From Chloranthus sessilifolius (lineage: Eukaryota; Streptophyta; Magnoliopsida; Chloranthales; Chloranthaceae): DNA of 64,000 nucleotides. Shown here piece by piece: positions 44,089 through 55,443 of the stretch (within the stretch, counting starts at the first letter, position 1; every line of letters starts with the position of its first letter). The DNA is taken from the NCBI GenBank assembly GCA_021018995.1, contig CM037588.1, forward strand, positions 81,565,765 through 81,629,764, read 5' to 3'. Made by a program: the position numbers and the translations under genes. The notes beneath the pieces were generated by a model. It did no database searches, was not told where the DNA came from, and was given only the letters and a program-made list of their open reading frames with translations.

Positions 44089-45420
44089 TCCCTGAGTGTA
44101 CTTTTGCCATTATTAATTGAAAAGGGTTTAATAACTGTTCTCCAACCATGACCTCCTCCCAATCTGATTCCATATAATTTTGACCCCAATACTCATTGCA
44201 ATTTCCATCAGGGTTCAGGTAACCCAACTGATCACTTCTTCCCACTGAAGCACATGATCCAAGACTTAATCGATGCTGGGAAGATCATTCCCCCTACACC
44301 CACCCAAGTAAACCAGTATGCGAATATCCATCAAGTGCCTTTATCACCAGACCCTATCGGAATAGCAGGTCCCAGACTCACCATAGGGATGGTAGAGGAA
44401 ATTGAGGAAGAGTATGAATTTGACCTCTCTAATTACATTAGTAACAGAGAAAATTTTATGATCCCAAGGCAGTAGGACCGAGAAGAAAGAACCATTGGGG
44501 TGATTGAACCCCTGAATCTGGCAGATTACTTTCCCACTCCTACACCACAAGCCAAACCCCTAGATCTTAGGGCCTATTTTTCACCATCCACTCCCATAAA
44601 TTACGTACAAATAAATGTGTATCAACCATACTCCACCAACTCCTGGAATTACACAATAAGCCATCAGGCCCCCAATTTTCCACCCACACCCGTCAATTAC
44701 CAGTGGCCTACACCCACCCCATTATCCCCATTTCAACCACCCACCAACTCTATCACCCCCATTAATTCCCTAGTGGCCCATCAAACCCCTAATCCTCTAC
44801 TAGCACCCATCAACTACCAATTGCCTACGCCCACCCCACTACCCCTGGTGAAACCACCGGTAAACTTCACCCCCCTACCTGGCCTAATTTTGCCACCCAC
44901 CCATACATGACTGAGGTAAGCCATGTCTTACCTACCCTCCCGAAGCCATCAGTACATGCACTTCAAGTGCCGGCAGCCATACCTTTCCAGTTCTCAGGAC
45001 CAACCTATGATCCACATCAGGTCCCGCTGAGCTATGAGCAAACCAATGCTAACATCGGCAGCAGCAGCAGCAGGGAGGGGGCAGTAGACTTCATTACCAA
45101 ATTGGGAAAATTCTCAAAATAGCCCGAGGCAACAACAAAAGAATTCTAATAGCAATAAAGAATAAAGACCAAAGATAAACACGTACCAGAAGGGAAGAAG
45201 GACAATACCCACCTGCTTGAGAAGATGAGTCGAGAGCACATTGAGACTTCGATTAAGAAGGATGCCATTATATCCTTTATGCAGGATCTTTTGATGACGT
45301 CCCCACACCATTTCCAAGCTCTAATGGGGGCGTTAAAGAATGCCCATGTGTCCCAACAGGTGAGTCCAGACGAGGTCGGGCAAATAATCGGACAGGTGAT
45401 GGCATGACTGTTACCTGAGG
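44089..45420 (+). pseudogene. gag: Gag C-terminal region of E2
   Basis: NTHCNFHQGSGNPTDHFFPL (about 44190-44250) is the counterpart of the zinc-knuckle-like segment, then LKHMIQDLIDAGKI, EIEEEYEFDLSNYISNREN (44395-44460) and the proline-rich repeats NYQWPTPTPL (44690-44840). Stops at about 44086 and 44475 and a change of frame near 44910 break it. The 45225-45407 frame (NAHVSQQVSPDEVGQIIG) is the segment leading into protease, which in E1 is cut by the solo LTR. Confidence 0.78.
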
Positions 45421-46086
45421 AGGGAAACAGTCATGCCAAATCCCTCAATATTACTGTCAAATCCGAGAACATGATAATTCCCTTAGTTCTAATTGATAAT
45501 GAGTCAGCTCTGAATGTGTGCCCATTGAGGACTGCCACCAAGATTGGCGTGGACCCTTGTATGCTAAGACCGATAAGGACTAGCGCTCAGGGATTTGATA
45601 ATACAAGGAGATATAATGGGAGAGGTCAATCTGGAATTACTAATTAGGCCCATGACCTTCTCTATACCTTTTCAAGTGATGGATATCAAATCTTCTTTTA
45701 ATTTGATGATAGGATGCCCGTGGTTACATGAGGTCGGGGCGATACCTTCTACCCTCCATCAGAAGCTAAAATTCATATCCGGGCAAAAGGTGATCACCAT
45801 CATTGGTGAAGGGCACAATGAGAAAGACAAGGCCACCCACAACATCAAAAATCCTAAAGTAGTGGATGTGCCACATACTGAGGAAGATACCGACCTCCAC
45901 AATTTTGAGTATGAGGTGTCGGCAGTAGGCGCGGAAGTTCCGAGAAACATAATGTCAACAATCGGCGGTGGAATGGAAGCAGCGATGGCCATGCTCCAGA
46001 AATGGGGCTATCAGAAAGGCAAAGGACTAGGGCCTAGACAGTTGGGCAGAAGAGAGCCAGTTGTTGCCACGTGGCAGAAAGTTTGA
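45421..46086 (+). pseudogene. pol: Aspartic protease and G-patch of E2
   Basis: The active-site block reads LIDNESALNVCP (about 45489-45525); E1 has LIDNGSALN, so the Gly after the catalytic DN is replaced by Glu. FQVMDIKSSFNLMIGCPWLHE follows (about 45680-45735; Arg of the usual GRPWLH is Cys). A G-patch occupies about 45963-46040 with LQKWGYQKGKGLG. A frameshift is visible near 45600, where the frame resumes in 45595-46086. The enzyme would be inactive or impaired. Confidence 0.82.
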
Positions 46087-46540
46087 TTTGGGTTAGGTTA
46101 CAAGCCCACAGAGGAAGAGGTTTGATAGGCCAAAGAGAAAGCCATGGTCGTCGCAGCTGCAAGAGCTCGAGGAATCAACATAGAAGAGAAACCTCACCGT
46201 AGGCCGCACATTAGGGATTCCTTTGTCAGCGCTGGGGTCGTAAAGATCGATCGAAATGGGGTAACCCATTTGACCCCACAGAAACCCATAACCCCTGTCC
46301 ATCCCACCAATCCCCACATTACCCTTCCTAGCTTGGAGATAGATTTAGCCGCATTGTCCCATTTCGAAGAATGATGGCCAGTACCTGAACAAACTCCCCC
46401 TGTGGTAAATCACCACAAAATGGTATTGATGTTTGATGACATCATCTCAGATGAAATGGGGATCAATATGATGGAGACTGACTCCAAAGAGCCATATCGG
46501 TCAACACCCTCCATCCAAACAAGTAAAGGAGTAGCCCCTC
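46087..46540 (+). pseudogene. pol: Linker between G-patch and RT of E2 polyprotein
   Basis: Stop just after the G-patch (46084-46086). Then EKAMVVAAARARGINIEEKP and HPTNPHITLPSLEIDLAAL (about 46290-46350), matching E1 10840-11280. No catalytic domain is recognised. Confidence 0.65.
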
Positions 46541-46796
46541 AGGTACGTAATTAGGTATCTTTACCCCAAACCCTAGAAGTGGGGAGTGGCCTAGCATTTG
46601 GCACCTATTTTCTAAAAACAATAACCTATAAAAAGTGAGATAAGCCCTTGGCAGGCAATACCTTGTATATATAGCAACCCGCTTTGCCAAGGGTCCGTCT
46701 CTAAAGAAAACGAAAATCTCAAAAACATTGGAAAAATACAAAATCCCAAAACAATTGAAAAAATACAAAACCCAAAAATATTGTCTTTTAAGATTC
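46541..46796 (+). other. Conserved spacer with stem-loop before RT; possible intron
   Basis: Coding sense fades after about 46540-46625 and returns near 46796. The spacer has an inverted repeat CCCTTGGCA / TGCCAAGGG (46645-46653 and 46685-46693) and an A-rich tract with repeats of the CAAAATCCCAAAA type. A splice-donor-like CAG|GTACGT is at about 46540-46550 and acceptor-like TTCTAG at about 46792-46797. Ogre/Tat-group elements are known to carry an intron between protease and RT. Exact boundaries are uncertain, because weak coding similarity continues to about 46620. Confidence 0.5.
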
Positions 46797-47985
46797 TAGA
46801 TAAAATCCTATGAAAAGTTGCCTTAATCGAGATACCCGTCCCATGTAAAATTGACCCCTTTCCTATAAAAATACAACAAGAGATAGGAGTTACGAGTTTG
46901 GATGAGGATAGTCCTTTGGAGGAGCTCCCCAATGAGCTCCTTGACTGGTTTGTCAAATTTAAGCATGGCCCTACCCCCATTGTCAAGGAAACTAAGGAGG
47001 CTAATCTAGGGACCGAGGAGATTCCCCGAATTACCAAAATCATAATGTCGCTGTCTCTCGAAGAAAGAAAAAGCATGATCAACTTCCTTCAGTCATACCA
47101 AGACATTTTGGCCTTGTCGTACGAGGACATGCCTAGTCTGGACGCTGATTTGCCTCTCTACCCTGATATGAAGCCGATTAAGCAGAAGCTAAGACGTCTT
47201 CGACCCGAGTGGATGTTGAAAGTCAAAGATGAGGTCATCAAGTAGTATGATGCAGGGTTTCTCATGGTATATAAATACCCACAGTGGCTAGCCAATATTG
47301 TTCCTGTACCAAAGAAAGATGGAAAGGTCCGTATGTGTGTCGATTTTTGCAATTTGAACCAGGCAAGCCCGAAGGACGATTTTCCATTACCGCACATCGA
47401 CTTATTGGTCGATAACAATGCTAAGCATGGGATGCTTTCTTTTATTGACGGATTCTTTGAATACAATCAGATAAAAATGGCAGAGGCAGATCGAGAGAAG
47501 ACTGCATTCATCATTCCTTGGGGAACCTTTTGCTATAGAGTCATGCCATTTGGACTAAAGAATGCTGATGCAACATACCAGAGAGCTATGACTGCACTCT
47601 TCCACGACATGATGCACTGAGAAATTGAAGTGTATGTTGATGATATGATAGTAAAGTAACGGAGCAAGGCGATCACTTGGAAAACCTCCATAAACTGTTT
47701 GAGAGGCTGAGAAAGTATAGGTTACGTCTAAATCCACAGAAGTGCACTTTTGGCACTATGTCCAGAAAATTGTTAGGATTCATCGTCCGCGGGAGAGGGA
47801 TCAAGGTCGACCCAGTCAAAGTCAAAGCTATCATAGAAATGCCACCACCGTCTACTAAGAAGGAAGTTAGAGGGTTCTTAGGTAGAATACAATATATCAG
47901 TCGGTTCATTGCACAGCTAACGCCTATCTGCATACCAATCTTCAAGCTACTAAGGAAGAACTCGCTTGTTGAATGGAACGATGAT
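46797..47985 (+). pseudogene. pol: Reverse transcriptase of E2
   Basis: Linker with LEERKSMINFLQSYQDILALSYEDMP (47050-47130), then RT blocks: RRLRPEWMLKVKDEVIK (ends at 47243 with a TAG where E1 has CAG), WLANIVPVPKKDGKVRMCVDF (47280-47345), FIDGFFEYNQIKM, VMPFGLKN, and intact YVDD at 47633-47644. A TGA just before it (47618-47620) and a frameshift at about 47655 break the enzyme. The thumb region follows with RLNPQKCTFGTMSRKLLGFI and FLGRIQYISRFIAQ. The RT copies RNA to DNA inside the particle. Confidence 0.88.
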
Positions 47986-48440
47986 TGTCATGCAATGTTC
48001 GATAAAATCAAAAGCTACCTCCTTAACCCACTTGTGTTGGTACCACCCGAGCTGGGGAGACCACTCTTGTTGTATCTCTCTATGACGAAAGTTTCGATGG
48101 GATGTGTCTTAGGGCAGCATGACGAAATGGGGAGAAGAGAGCAGGCCATTTTCTATCTGACCAAGAAGTTTACTAATTATGAAATGCATTATTCTCATAT
48201 GGAGAAAGCATGCTACTCAGAGGCTCCGCCACTACTTGCTCTCCTAAGCCATTCTACTTTTGGCCCGAATGGATCCGTTGAAGTACCTTTTCAAAAAGCC
48301 AGCTCTCACTGGGTGGACAGCACGGTGGCAACTCCTCTTATCCGAGTTTGACATCACGTACGTCACTCAAAAATTGATCAAGGGGCAGGCACTTGCCGAT
48401 CATCTTGTCGACAATCCTTTGCCAGATTATGAGCCTTTGA
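47986..48440 (+). pseudogene. pol: RNase H (first, RT-linked) of E2
   Basis: Segment LLLYLSMTKVSMGCVLGQHD and QAIFYLTKKFTNYEMHYSHMEKACY (48060-48215), then WISK/MDPLKYLFKKPALTG-like (48260-48305) and LSEFDITYVTQKLIKGQALADHL (48336-48408). The frame changes once near 48240-48260. The first acidic residue of a canonical RNase H (YLS.TD) is not obvious, so this domain may be degenerate, as in many Tat elements. In E1 this is where the solo LTR entered. Confidence 0.78.
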
Positions 48441-48945
48441 GAACTGAGTTCCCAGATGAAGATATCTTGTTCATGATAGAAGACGATGCAGAAGAAGCAG
48501 AAGAATCTTGGGTAATGCACTTGGACGGGGCAGCTAATGCCAAGGGTCAGGGAGTCGGTGCAATTCTAATTTTGCCAAAAGGATCCTATGTACTAGTCTC
48601 TATCAAGCGCAACTTCCCTTGCACTAACAGCATGGCTGAATATGAAGCTTGTGTTGTCGGTCTGTAGGTGGCTCTCGATCTGAATGTAACCCACCTCCGG
48701 GTAATTGGCAATTCACAGTTAATTATATGCCAGACGAATGGTGAGTGGAAGACGAAAGATGAGAAACTGATCCCTTACCATGAGCACCTTGAGGATCTGA
48801 TTGCTTGCTTTCAAGACATGACATTCTCATATATCCCTCGAATAAGGAATCGCTTTGTCGACGCACTAGTGATGTTGGCATCAATGATAGAAATCCTGTA
48901 TGGTGCTTAGATGAAGTCGATTATGATCGAACAGAGGAATGAGAT
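48441..48945 (+). pseudogene. pol: Archaeal-type RNase H of E2
   Basis: HLDGAANAKGQGVGAILILP (48520-48580) with DGA intact, CTNSMAEYEACVVGL (48617-48667), then TAG where E1 has CAG, then VIGNSQLIICQTNGEWKTKDE (48698-48765; E1 has GDSQ, here Asp is Asn). It ends around MLASMIEILYGA before TAG (48908-48910), where E1 has GAG. Confidence 0.83.
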
Positions 48946-50223
48946 GGCCTTTTGCCTCTAGATTGAGGAATCTACAAAGCCTTATGATCGGCCACCTTGG
49001 TTCTTAGATATCAAGAATTTTCTCGAGACACTAACTTTCCCAGATGGTATGTCCAAGACGGATCGACAAAACATCCAACGTTTAGCAGTAGGCTATGTCA
49101 TTTACGGGGAGTGCCTTTACAAGCAATCTTACAATAACATCTTACTCAGGTGCCTTACAGAAAGTGAAGCAACTAATATCATGAAGGAGATCCACGAAGG
49201 AGTATGTGAAGCCCATGTCAGCAGTCACATGCTCGCTAAGAAAATTTTACGACAGGGATACTTTTGGACCACTATGGAATCAGATTGCTACAAGCATGTT
49301 TAGAAATGTGACAAGTTTCAGGAACATTTCAATCTAATACACGCTCCTACCATCAATCTTCATTGCATGACCACTCTTTGGCCATTTGCTACCTGGGGAC
49401 TTGACATCGTCGGAATGATTAAACTAAAAGCATCAAACGGACAACGGTTCATCCTCATCGCCATTAAATACTTCACCAAGTGGGTAGTGGCGGTGTCATA
49501 TGCCAACATTATGGCCAGTCACATCGAGAAGTTTTTCAAGAATGATATTGTGTGCCAATTCGGAGTACCCAAAGATATCATCACAAACAATGACACAAAC
49601 TTTGCGAATAAGCGCATTCGAGCCTTCTGCGAGCAATAAATGGTCAAGCACCATTGCTCGTCACCTTATCGGCCTCAAAGTAATGGAGCAGTGGAAGCTG
49701 CGAACAAGACGATCATCTGCATCCTTGAGAAGATGGTCGTCACTTACCGAGATTAGAGCAAAATGCTACCATTTACTATGTGGGCCTATAGGGGCAACAC
49801 CATTCTCCCTTGTGTATGGAACTGAGGTCGTCCTACCAGTTGTGGTTGAAGTACCCTCGCTATGAATCCTCATGGAATCAGGCTTACCCAAAGCAGAGAA
49901 AGAGAGATACTACTTCAAACAATTAAACTTATTGGACGAGTAGAGACTCTTAGCCTTGTGTCACACTCAAGTTTACCAGGGGCGAACCGCACACGCTTAT
50001 AATAAATGTGTCCGTGGTTGAGATCTAAAAGTAGGAGACACTGTGTTAAAGAAAATCATCCCATCCCTCCATGCCAATCCAAGAGGGAAGTTCAAGCCGA
50101 ATTGGGAAGGACCTTACGTCGTTTGAGAGGTGCTACCGAGATATGCCATCTACCTTGCCACAATGGACGGAGATCATCTTCCTAACCCCATCAACGCTGG
50201 ATACGTCCGATGGTTCTACTTTT
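48946..50223 (+). pseudogene. pol: Integrase of E2
   Basis: Zinc-binding part with IHEGVCEAHVSSHML (49186-49235) and KCDKF (E1 has KCHKC, so one Cys is lost), a TAG before it (49300-49303), then the core: GLDIVGMI (first Asp), KASNGQRFILIAIKYFTKWV (49425-49485), IITNNDTNFAN where the second catalytic Asp is Asn (about 49575-49610), and VEAANKT-like Glu near 49690. The C-terminal tail has degraded GPI/ATPFSLVYGTEVVLPV (49786-49840). At least three frame disruptions. Integrase is not functional. Confidence 0.85.
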
Positions 50224-52100
50224 AGTCTATTGCGATAAAGTAAGTATTGGTGAAACAAATGCGTGACTGCTTAAGAATCACTCGAAAGAGGCCATCATTC
50301 CAAGCACAGTGCTAAAAAAAGCGTCCCTAAAAATTATGATAACCGTTGCTACCCCATTTGAGCTTGGGCCTTTCTTTCAATAAATCCTTTTTCAAAAAAT
50401 GGGTGTACATATACAAAAAAGGGGAAAGTAAAGTTACTATCAAAATCCAAAAAATCTAAAAAGTAAAACCTCAAAAAGAGATTGCCTGAAATAGAGCAAA
50501 AAGAACAAAAAATAGAAGAATCATGGGGCATGTACAGTAAAACCCCCCATGGAAGAAAGTATGTCTAGAAAACTGAAGCTGTATCAAGGAAACCCTTTTA
50601 GCCCAACATACCTTCAAATCCTAACCTAACCCATGGAAAAGCTACACCCTGAAGAAAGCCCTCTTTGTCGGTTCGGAAGCAATCATAATATCTGTTAAGT
50701 CAACACGAGTCGAGTTGTGAGACGACACCAGACCCCGTCCAGCCAGCTATGACGAAATCGATGTCCATGTCGTGGCTTTTAAAAAAAAAAGAAAAGAAAA
50801 AAAAAGAAAAAAATAAATGCAAGTTCAAAGTAAGATGGATGTAGTGAAAACCCGAAAGGGTGCTACGGGTAAAAACAGTGAGTTTGTGCGGACCAGGTGA
50901 AAACTCGAAAGGGCGCTTGGGGTAAGAGAGAAAAGCCCATGGACGTGGTGAAAACCCGAAAGGGCACCACAGGTAAAAAAAGGAGATAAATAAAAAAGAA
51001 GAAAAAGAAAAGAAAAGAAAGGTTTGCACTGATTGAGAAGATTGATGCTTGAGTAGCCCTCTTGGTTACTCTCTTTGATACCCTTTTTTCGGCTGGGCCA
51101 CTCATGTTAGTTCAAGACGGGTCCCGACCGGAATTGTCTTTGTGAATTTGCTTTGTCAAATGTATGACTCAAGGTAAGGAGAAAGGTTTTACTCAGTCTA
51201 AAGGGATTAACGTTCCGGCCTTGGTAAAATCTAGAAACTCACTCAGGTTCGACTGCATGAAAGAGTTCGAGTATGCTCAAAATGGGGCCTGTTACTCCAT
51301 CTCACTGTCAAGGCATCAAAACCGAAAAAAAAGAGCCAAAAAAAAAAATCAAGAAAAATCCAAATACCAAAAAATGTGCATATATTTCTACTGATTTTCA
51401 TGTACATATTTCGAGCATCATATTTCAATCTCAAAAATAAAGAAAAATACCAAAAAATCTCTGAAAATAAAATTCTAAAAAATATCTTGAAATTGAAAAA
51501 GTGTAGGTAAAAATTTATTTCTCCTTCTGTTATTTAGGATGCATTTTCTTTATATATGTATAAACAAAAAAGAAAGAGACTGATGTTTTCTTAAGAATGT
51601 GCAGGAACATCAAAACGGTCGGAAGCCTCGAACCCGGCAACCTCTCGGTGATGAACAAATAAGATGAAGCACCTCACCACTGACATCAGGTCTATTAAAA
51701 AAAAGAGAAAAAAAGAAAGAAAATCATTGTGAAAAAAAAAAATAATAAATAAATAAATAAAATTATAAATCTGTGAACTTTTTACTCACAGCTATGCACT
51801 TGCATAATTTCGATATGGTAAAATGTCAATATTTTACCAGCAATGCAGCTGTGCAAAATTAATGTCCTAGGTCTAAGGTTCTCCTTGGATCCATGGATCC
51901 TATTTCAAAGTAGGAGCAACGGTGTCAATTTCGGTCAAACAGTCAATGCTTGGATCGAATTTATTCCACTACTATATCTTCACCCTGATCACTCCATATT
52001 TCGATTTTAGGTGAATTTGAGTGCCTTGTACTTAAAGTTCGTCATGTGATATTTTCGGAGGTGTAAACTCTTGGTCAGCACTGTCCAGGCGAGCGCCCTA
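50224..52100 (+). other. E2 3' untranslated region (cut by E4)
   Basis: Non-coding, A-rich, collinear with E1 5470 down to about 1650 once the solo LTR is removed. It contains three repeats at 50844-50975. It ends where the Athila-type LTR starts at 52101. Confidence 0.78.
50844..50975 (+). repeat. Three GTGAAAACCCGAAAGGG repeats in E2 3' UTR
   Basis: Copies at 50844-50871, 50898-50925 and 50948-50975, spaced 54 and 50. Each contains CCCGAAAGGG or a one-base variant, a potential short hairpin with a GAAA-type loop. Conserved with E1 4744-4876. Confidence 0.8.
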
Positions 52101-52838
52101 TGTTATTCATTGAAAAGTACCACTTTTTACCTCTTCACTTAGCCTTTGATGGACCTTGAAGCCCACTAATAATTATTTGTTAAGTATATTTTGCAGTTAG
52201 TAATCAAATGTGCTGCCTAATACAAACTCCTTGCTTTTTGGCCTAAAAGAGAGAGAGAATGCACTCAAAGATTATAGTTGAGACAAAGCCTGATGGAACA
52301 CCTTAGTAGTGCTCACCATGGTGACTCATAGTTGCTGATCATCATTGACCAATGTCTAGTAGATGAATGAAGTTAGCTGAGAAAGGAGAATGCTGCAACA
52401 GCAGTAAGTGTAGTGCAGCAGAGTGTCAAGAAACAGACCTCACAGAGTTGAGGAGCTTCCTCACGCAGCTAAAGATGCAGTGGAAGAAGCTCTCGCACAG
52501 ATATGCTGAGTAGTCAAGAGGAGAGTTATAAAAACATCACGAAGATCTTGCGGCATAAAACCTTCAGAATTCATGGTCACGAAGCTCTCGCTGAGATCAA
52601 GCCTCAAAGCAGCCGTGTGAGGAACACAGCGAGCCCATATGCATATAGAACAGAAAGTCACCTCGTGGAGTTCTCGCGTGGCCCTGGAAGAGTGAGACGC
52701 CCATAATTCCCCTCGTGCAAATCTCACGCACTCTGGAGCCTTACAAGTTACTACGTGAGCGTAGGAGCCCACCTGCACAAGTACTTAGCGAGAGAGAATT
52801 CCTGAAGCTCTACTGTGCTAAAAACCCTGGCTCTCTAG
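52101..52838 (+). repeat. Truncated Athila-type LTR
   Basis: Collinear with 55457-56195, including part of the CTCGCG motif cluster, and lost beyond ...CTGGCTCTCTAGAT. No TATA box of this LTR family remains. Confidence 0.85.
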
Positions 52839-53450
52839 ATCACGGAGCTATTTGCTTTTGCGTGATGTACCTTCTCGCGGAGGTACATCTGTACTGCGTG
52901 AGAACTCTACCCCATGAGCACTTAGGAAAACTCCATGAAACGCGGGATTCCCTTAATTCCCTATGCCAAATTTAAACCACAATTTATTGCGAGCTCTAGC
53001 TCCCCAAATAGGTTGTGCGATTTATCAGTCCCAGAACAATCACAATTTATTGCCACGCTCGGAAAGAGGCGAAAGTTAATGTGCCCATCCGTATTCCACC
53101 GTCAAAGTACTTTAAATATAGGGGCAGTTTGTTTTCATCTCACCCATTCTCCTCTAACCTTAGTAGTCCCTCCTTACTCACAACCATGGCGGACGACAAC
53201 ACACCGAGTTCCTAAACAAATTCTATCCAATGTGGTTAGACCCCCCACTGCCTAAGGAGTCAGACCCACTACAATTTCTTTGGGATGAGTACGAAGAGGT
53301 CCAAAGAATCCTGGCCAAGGAGGAGAAGAAAAAGGAGAAGGAAAAGAAGAAGAAGCAAAAAACCGAACCACCTGCATCTCCCCCACCATCTTCTTCAAAA
53401 CCCCCACCACCTGCTCAACACCCATCTCCATGATCCTCGTCTTCCCCCTC
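52839..53450 (+). pseudogene. Unplaced segment with TATA-like promoter and Lys/Pro-rich ORF
   Basis: This replaces the rest of the LTR. A TATA-like TTTAAATATAGGGGC at about 53110 is followed about 70 bases later by a good plant start context AACCATGGCGGA (53186), but that frame stops after nine codons. A second frame, 53230-53433, reads ESDPLQFLWDEYEEVQRIL, then a lysine/glutamate run and a Pro/Ser-rich tail. The two frames could be one ORF separated by a frameshift. It lies where E3 has its Pro/Lys-rich ORF tail, so it may be the same element ORF in diverged form or captured host sequence. I do not recognise the protein. Confidence 0.4.
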
Positions 53451-55443
53451 CTCCTGGCTTACAGTTCCCCTTTCACAGCAAGTTGAGGATATCCCTAAGC
53501 CAGGAGGAAGAACCATTTTGTTTGATAGGATATTTTCCTTAAATTGTTCTTAGGTTTATAATTTTCTATCTTTTTGTAATGTATTTGCTTTTGTATCTAT
53601 AATAAAATCTCGTTTCTCGACAATCTGTCACTATTTTGCTGATACGTGTGCCTAATTACTTGTTTGTTTTTGTGTGTTAATTTCTCTTTTGTAGTTTCTA
53701 TTTTGTTAATTTCTAGGTTTTATACCCGCTGCACATCTCACCTTTGAATCAGTAAGGACACTACTCCTCATAGGCTTAGGGGTGTGGCAGGTTCTGCCAA
53801 AGAAATAGTTAACCTAAGTGCAGAAGATTCAAGTGAGTAAGATAGAAACAGAACCATGTTCACCTAAGGATCATTAGAAAAATGAGAAATTTAAAATTTT
53901 GCAGACCTATAGGCATTACAAGCTTTTAAATTTTAACTTTTCCATGATGTGAACACCAAGTAAACTCACTTGTATCAATACTGAGTGAATCCTTCAAGAG
54001 AGAAAAAGGTAAGGACATACTTAAAAGTTCATTGGAAGACCATAACCAGTGAGAGTTAGGCCTATAAAAAAAAAAAAAAATTTCCTTCCATTGTGGAATG
54101 ACTGAGGTAATTCTTCTAACTCTAAGGACTGGTTGAGGCAAGGCCCTCACTAGAAGTTAGGCATCTCCAAGTTGAAACAACTGATAGCACTCATGAAACC
54201 TAGGAAAAGATCAAGGCCTTCTCTTGGACAGTTTGAGCTTAAACATACCAAATCCTAATCAACTGCCCTTGTGCACACACCTGTTGAGACTTAATTTCTA
54301 ATTTTCTTCAAAATACACCTGAGTACTTGCACCTGAACCTATGGACCTGACTCAAACCTACCCTCACTCTGAGAATTCAGAAGGTAAAGGAGAAGGAGCT
54401 GAAGATGGACAAGATAGGGTCAACATTGGATGAATGGAGAAGAGATACCTAAAGTTGAGCAGTATAGCAGCTAAGGAAAGAGGTGGCAAGTCACAAATAC
54501 AAAAATAAAAACAAAAATAGAAAGAAAAATGCAAGAAAAGAAAGAAAAACAATAATGAAGGGGAGTGAGAGAGGAGTCAAGAGGAACAGTTCATTGGAAA
54601 AATCAAAATGAAGAGGTGAAGCTAGCCACTTCAAGTCTGAAAATTTTGAAAGAAAATGAAAGGGACTGAACTACAAATGGGTGAAGTCATGAATCACCTC
54701 CTTCACTTACTGATTTCTCAATTTTGAATCCCTTTTTAACCTTCCATTCTTTATAACCCACTTCATAAGCCACATCACAACCCAGCTAAAGACCTTGTGA
54801 TCCAAATTTTAATGAGCTGCCATGAAGATACAAGGATTTGTCCAATCTATGGTGAGGATATGCCAATGATGTCAGGACTTAGGTGCTTTGCCTATGCTCA
54901 TTCTTATAGACCCATTTGGAGGTTGTAACTGCCCTTGAGCTTGAGAGAAAATGAAATCCACAAGGTCCCTTGTGAGAGTACGCCCTGGTAAGGATTGGGG
55001 GCTGACGTTAAATGTATTATGCATGGCCTATAACCTAATTTATGAATTAATGATGAGCTCAATGCTGATATACATGTGTTGTCCCCCTTGCTGTGAGATA
55101 ATTGGAAATATTGTGCACTTAGGTAGAGTTTGTGATGATTAGATGTCTGTGCTTTTCATGTCAAAATTCCTTACATTTTTATTGAATCAAAGGTGAACTG
55201 ATTCTCTGATTCTTTGACAGCTGACTTGATAATGTTGCACCTTTGTTAACTGTTTCATTGAGAAGTTTGTGGGTATCTTCACTGAAAACCCTCAAGAGAC
55301 TTCACTCCTCCACTAGGGATCACCTAGGGGTTTAAAAGGCTTGGTACATATGTTAAATGTATCCGGGCTCCCTACGAAAGTGGCATTTCAATTCTTAGAG
55401 TAGTTGTTTTAATTTTTCCTTTGCTTAAGGACTAGCAAAGATT
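53451..55443 (+). other. 3' noncoding region of E4-prime
   Basis: No credible gene. It contains a polyadenylation-like ATAATAAAAT near 53600, an internal polypurine-like tract at 53772-53787 and a long A run near 54068. Collinear with E3 31046-32926. Confidence 0.72.

Larger units (their letters stand above)
38247..52100 (+). mobile_element. E2: Tat-type LTR retrotransposon, 3' end interrupted by E4
   Basis: Plus-strand sister of E1: 5' LTR 38247-39768, primer site 39771-39788, leader, gag, protease with G-patch, RT, both RNase H domains, integrase and 3' untranslated region to 52100. The Athila-type array then begins, so the polypurine tract and 3' LTR are not in view. The left flank is ATACC (38242-38246). 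The pol frames retain YVDD in RT but carry numerous stops, at least one frameshift, and a lost integrase Asp. Confidence 0.9.
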
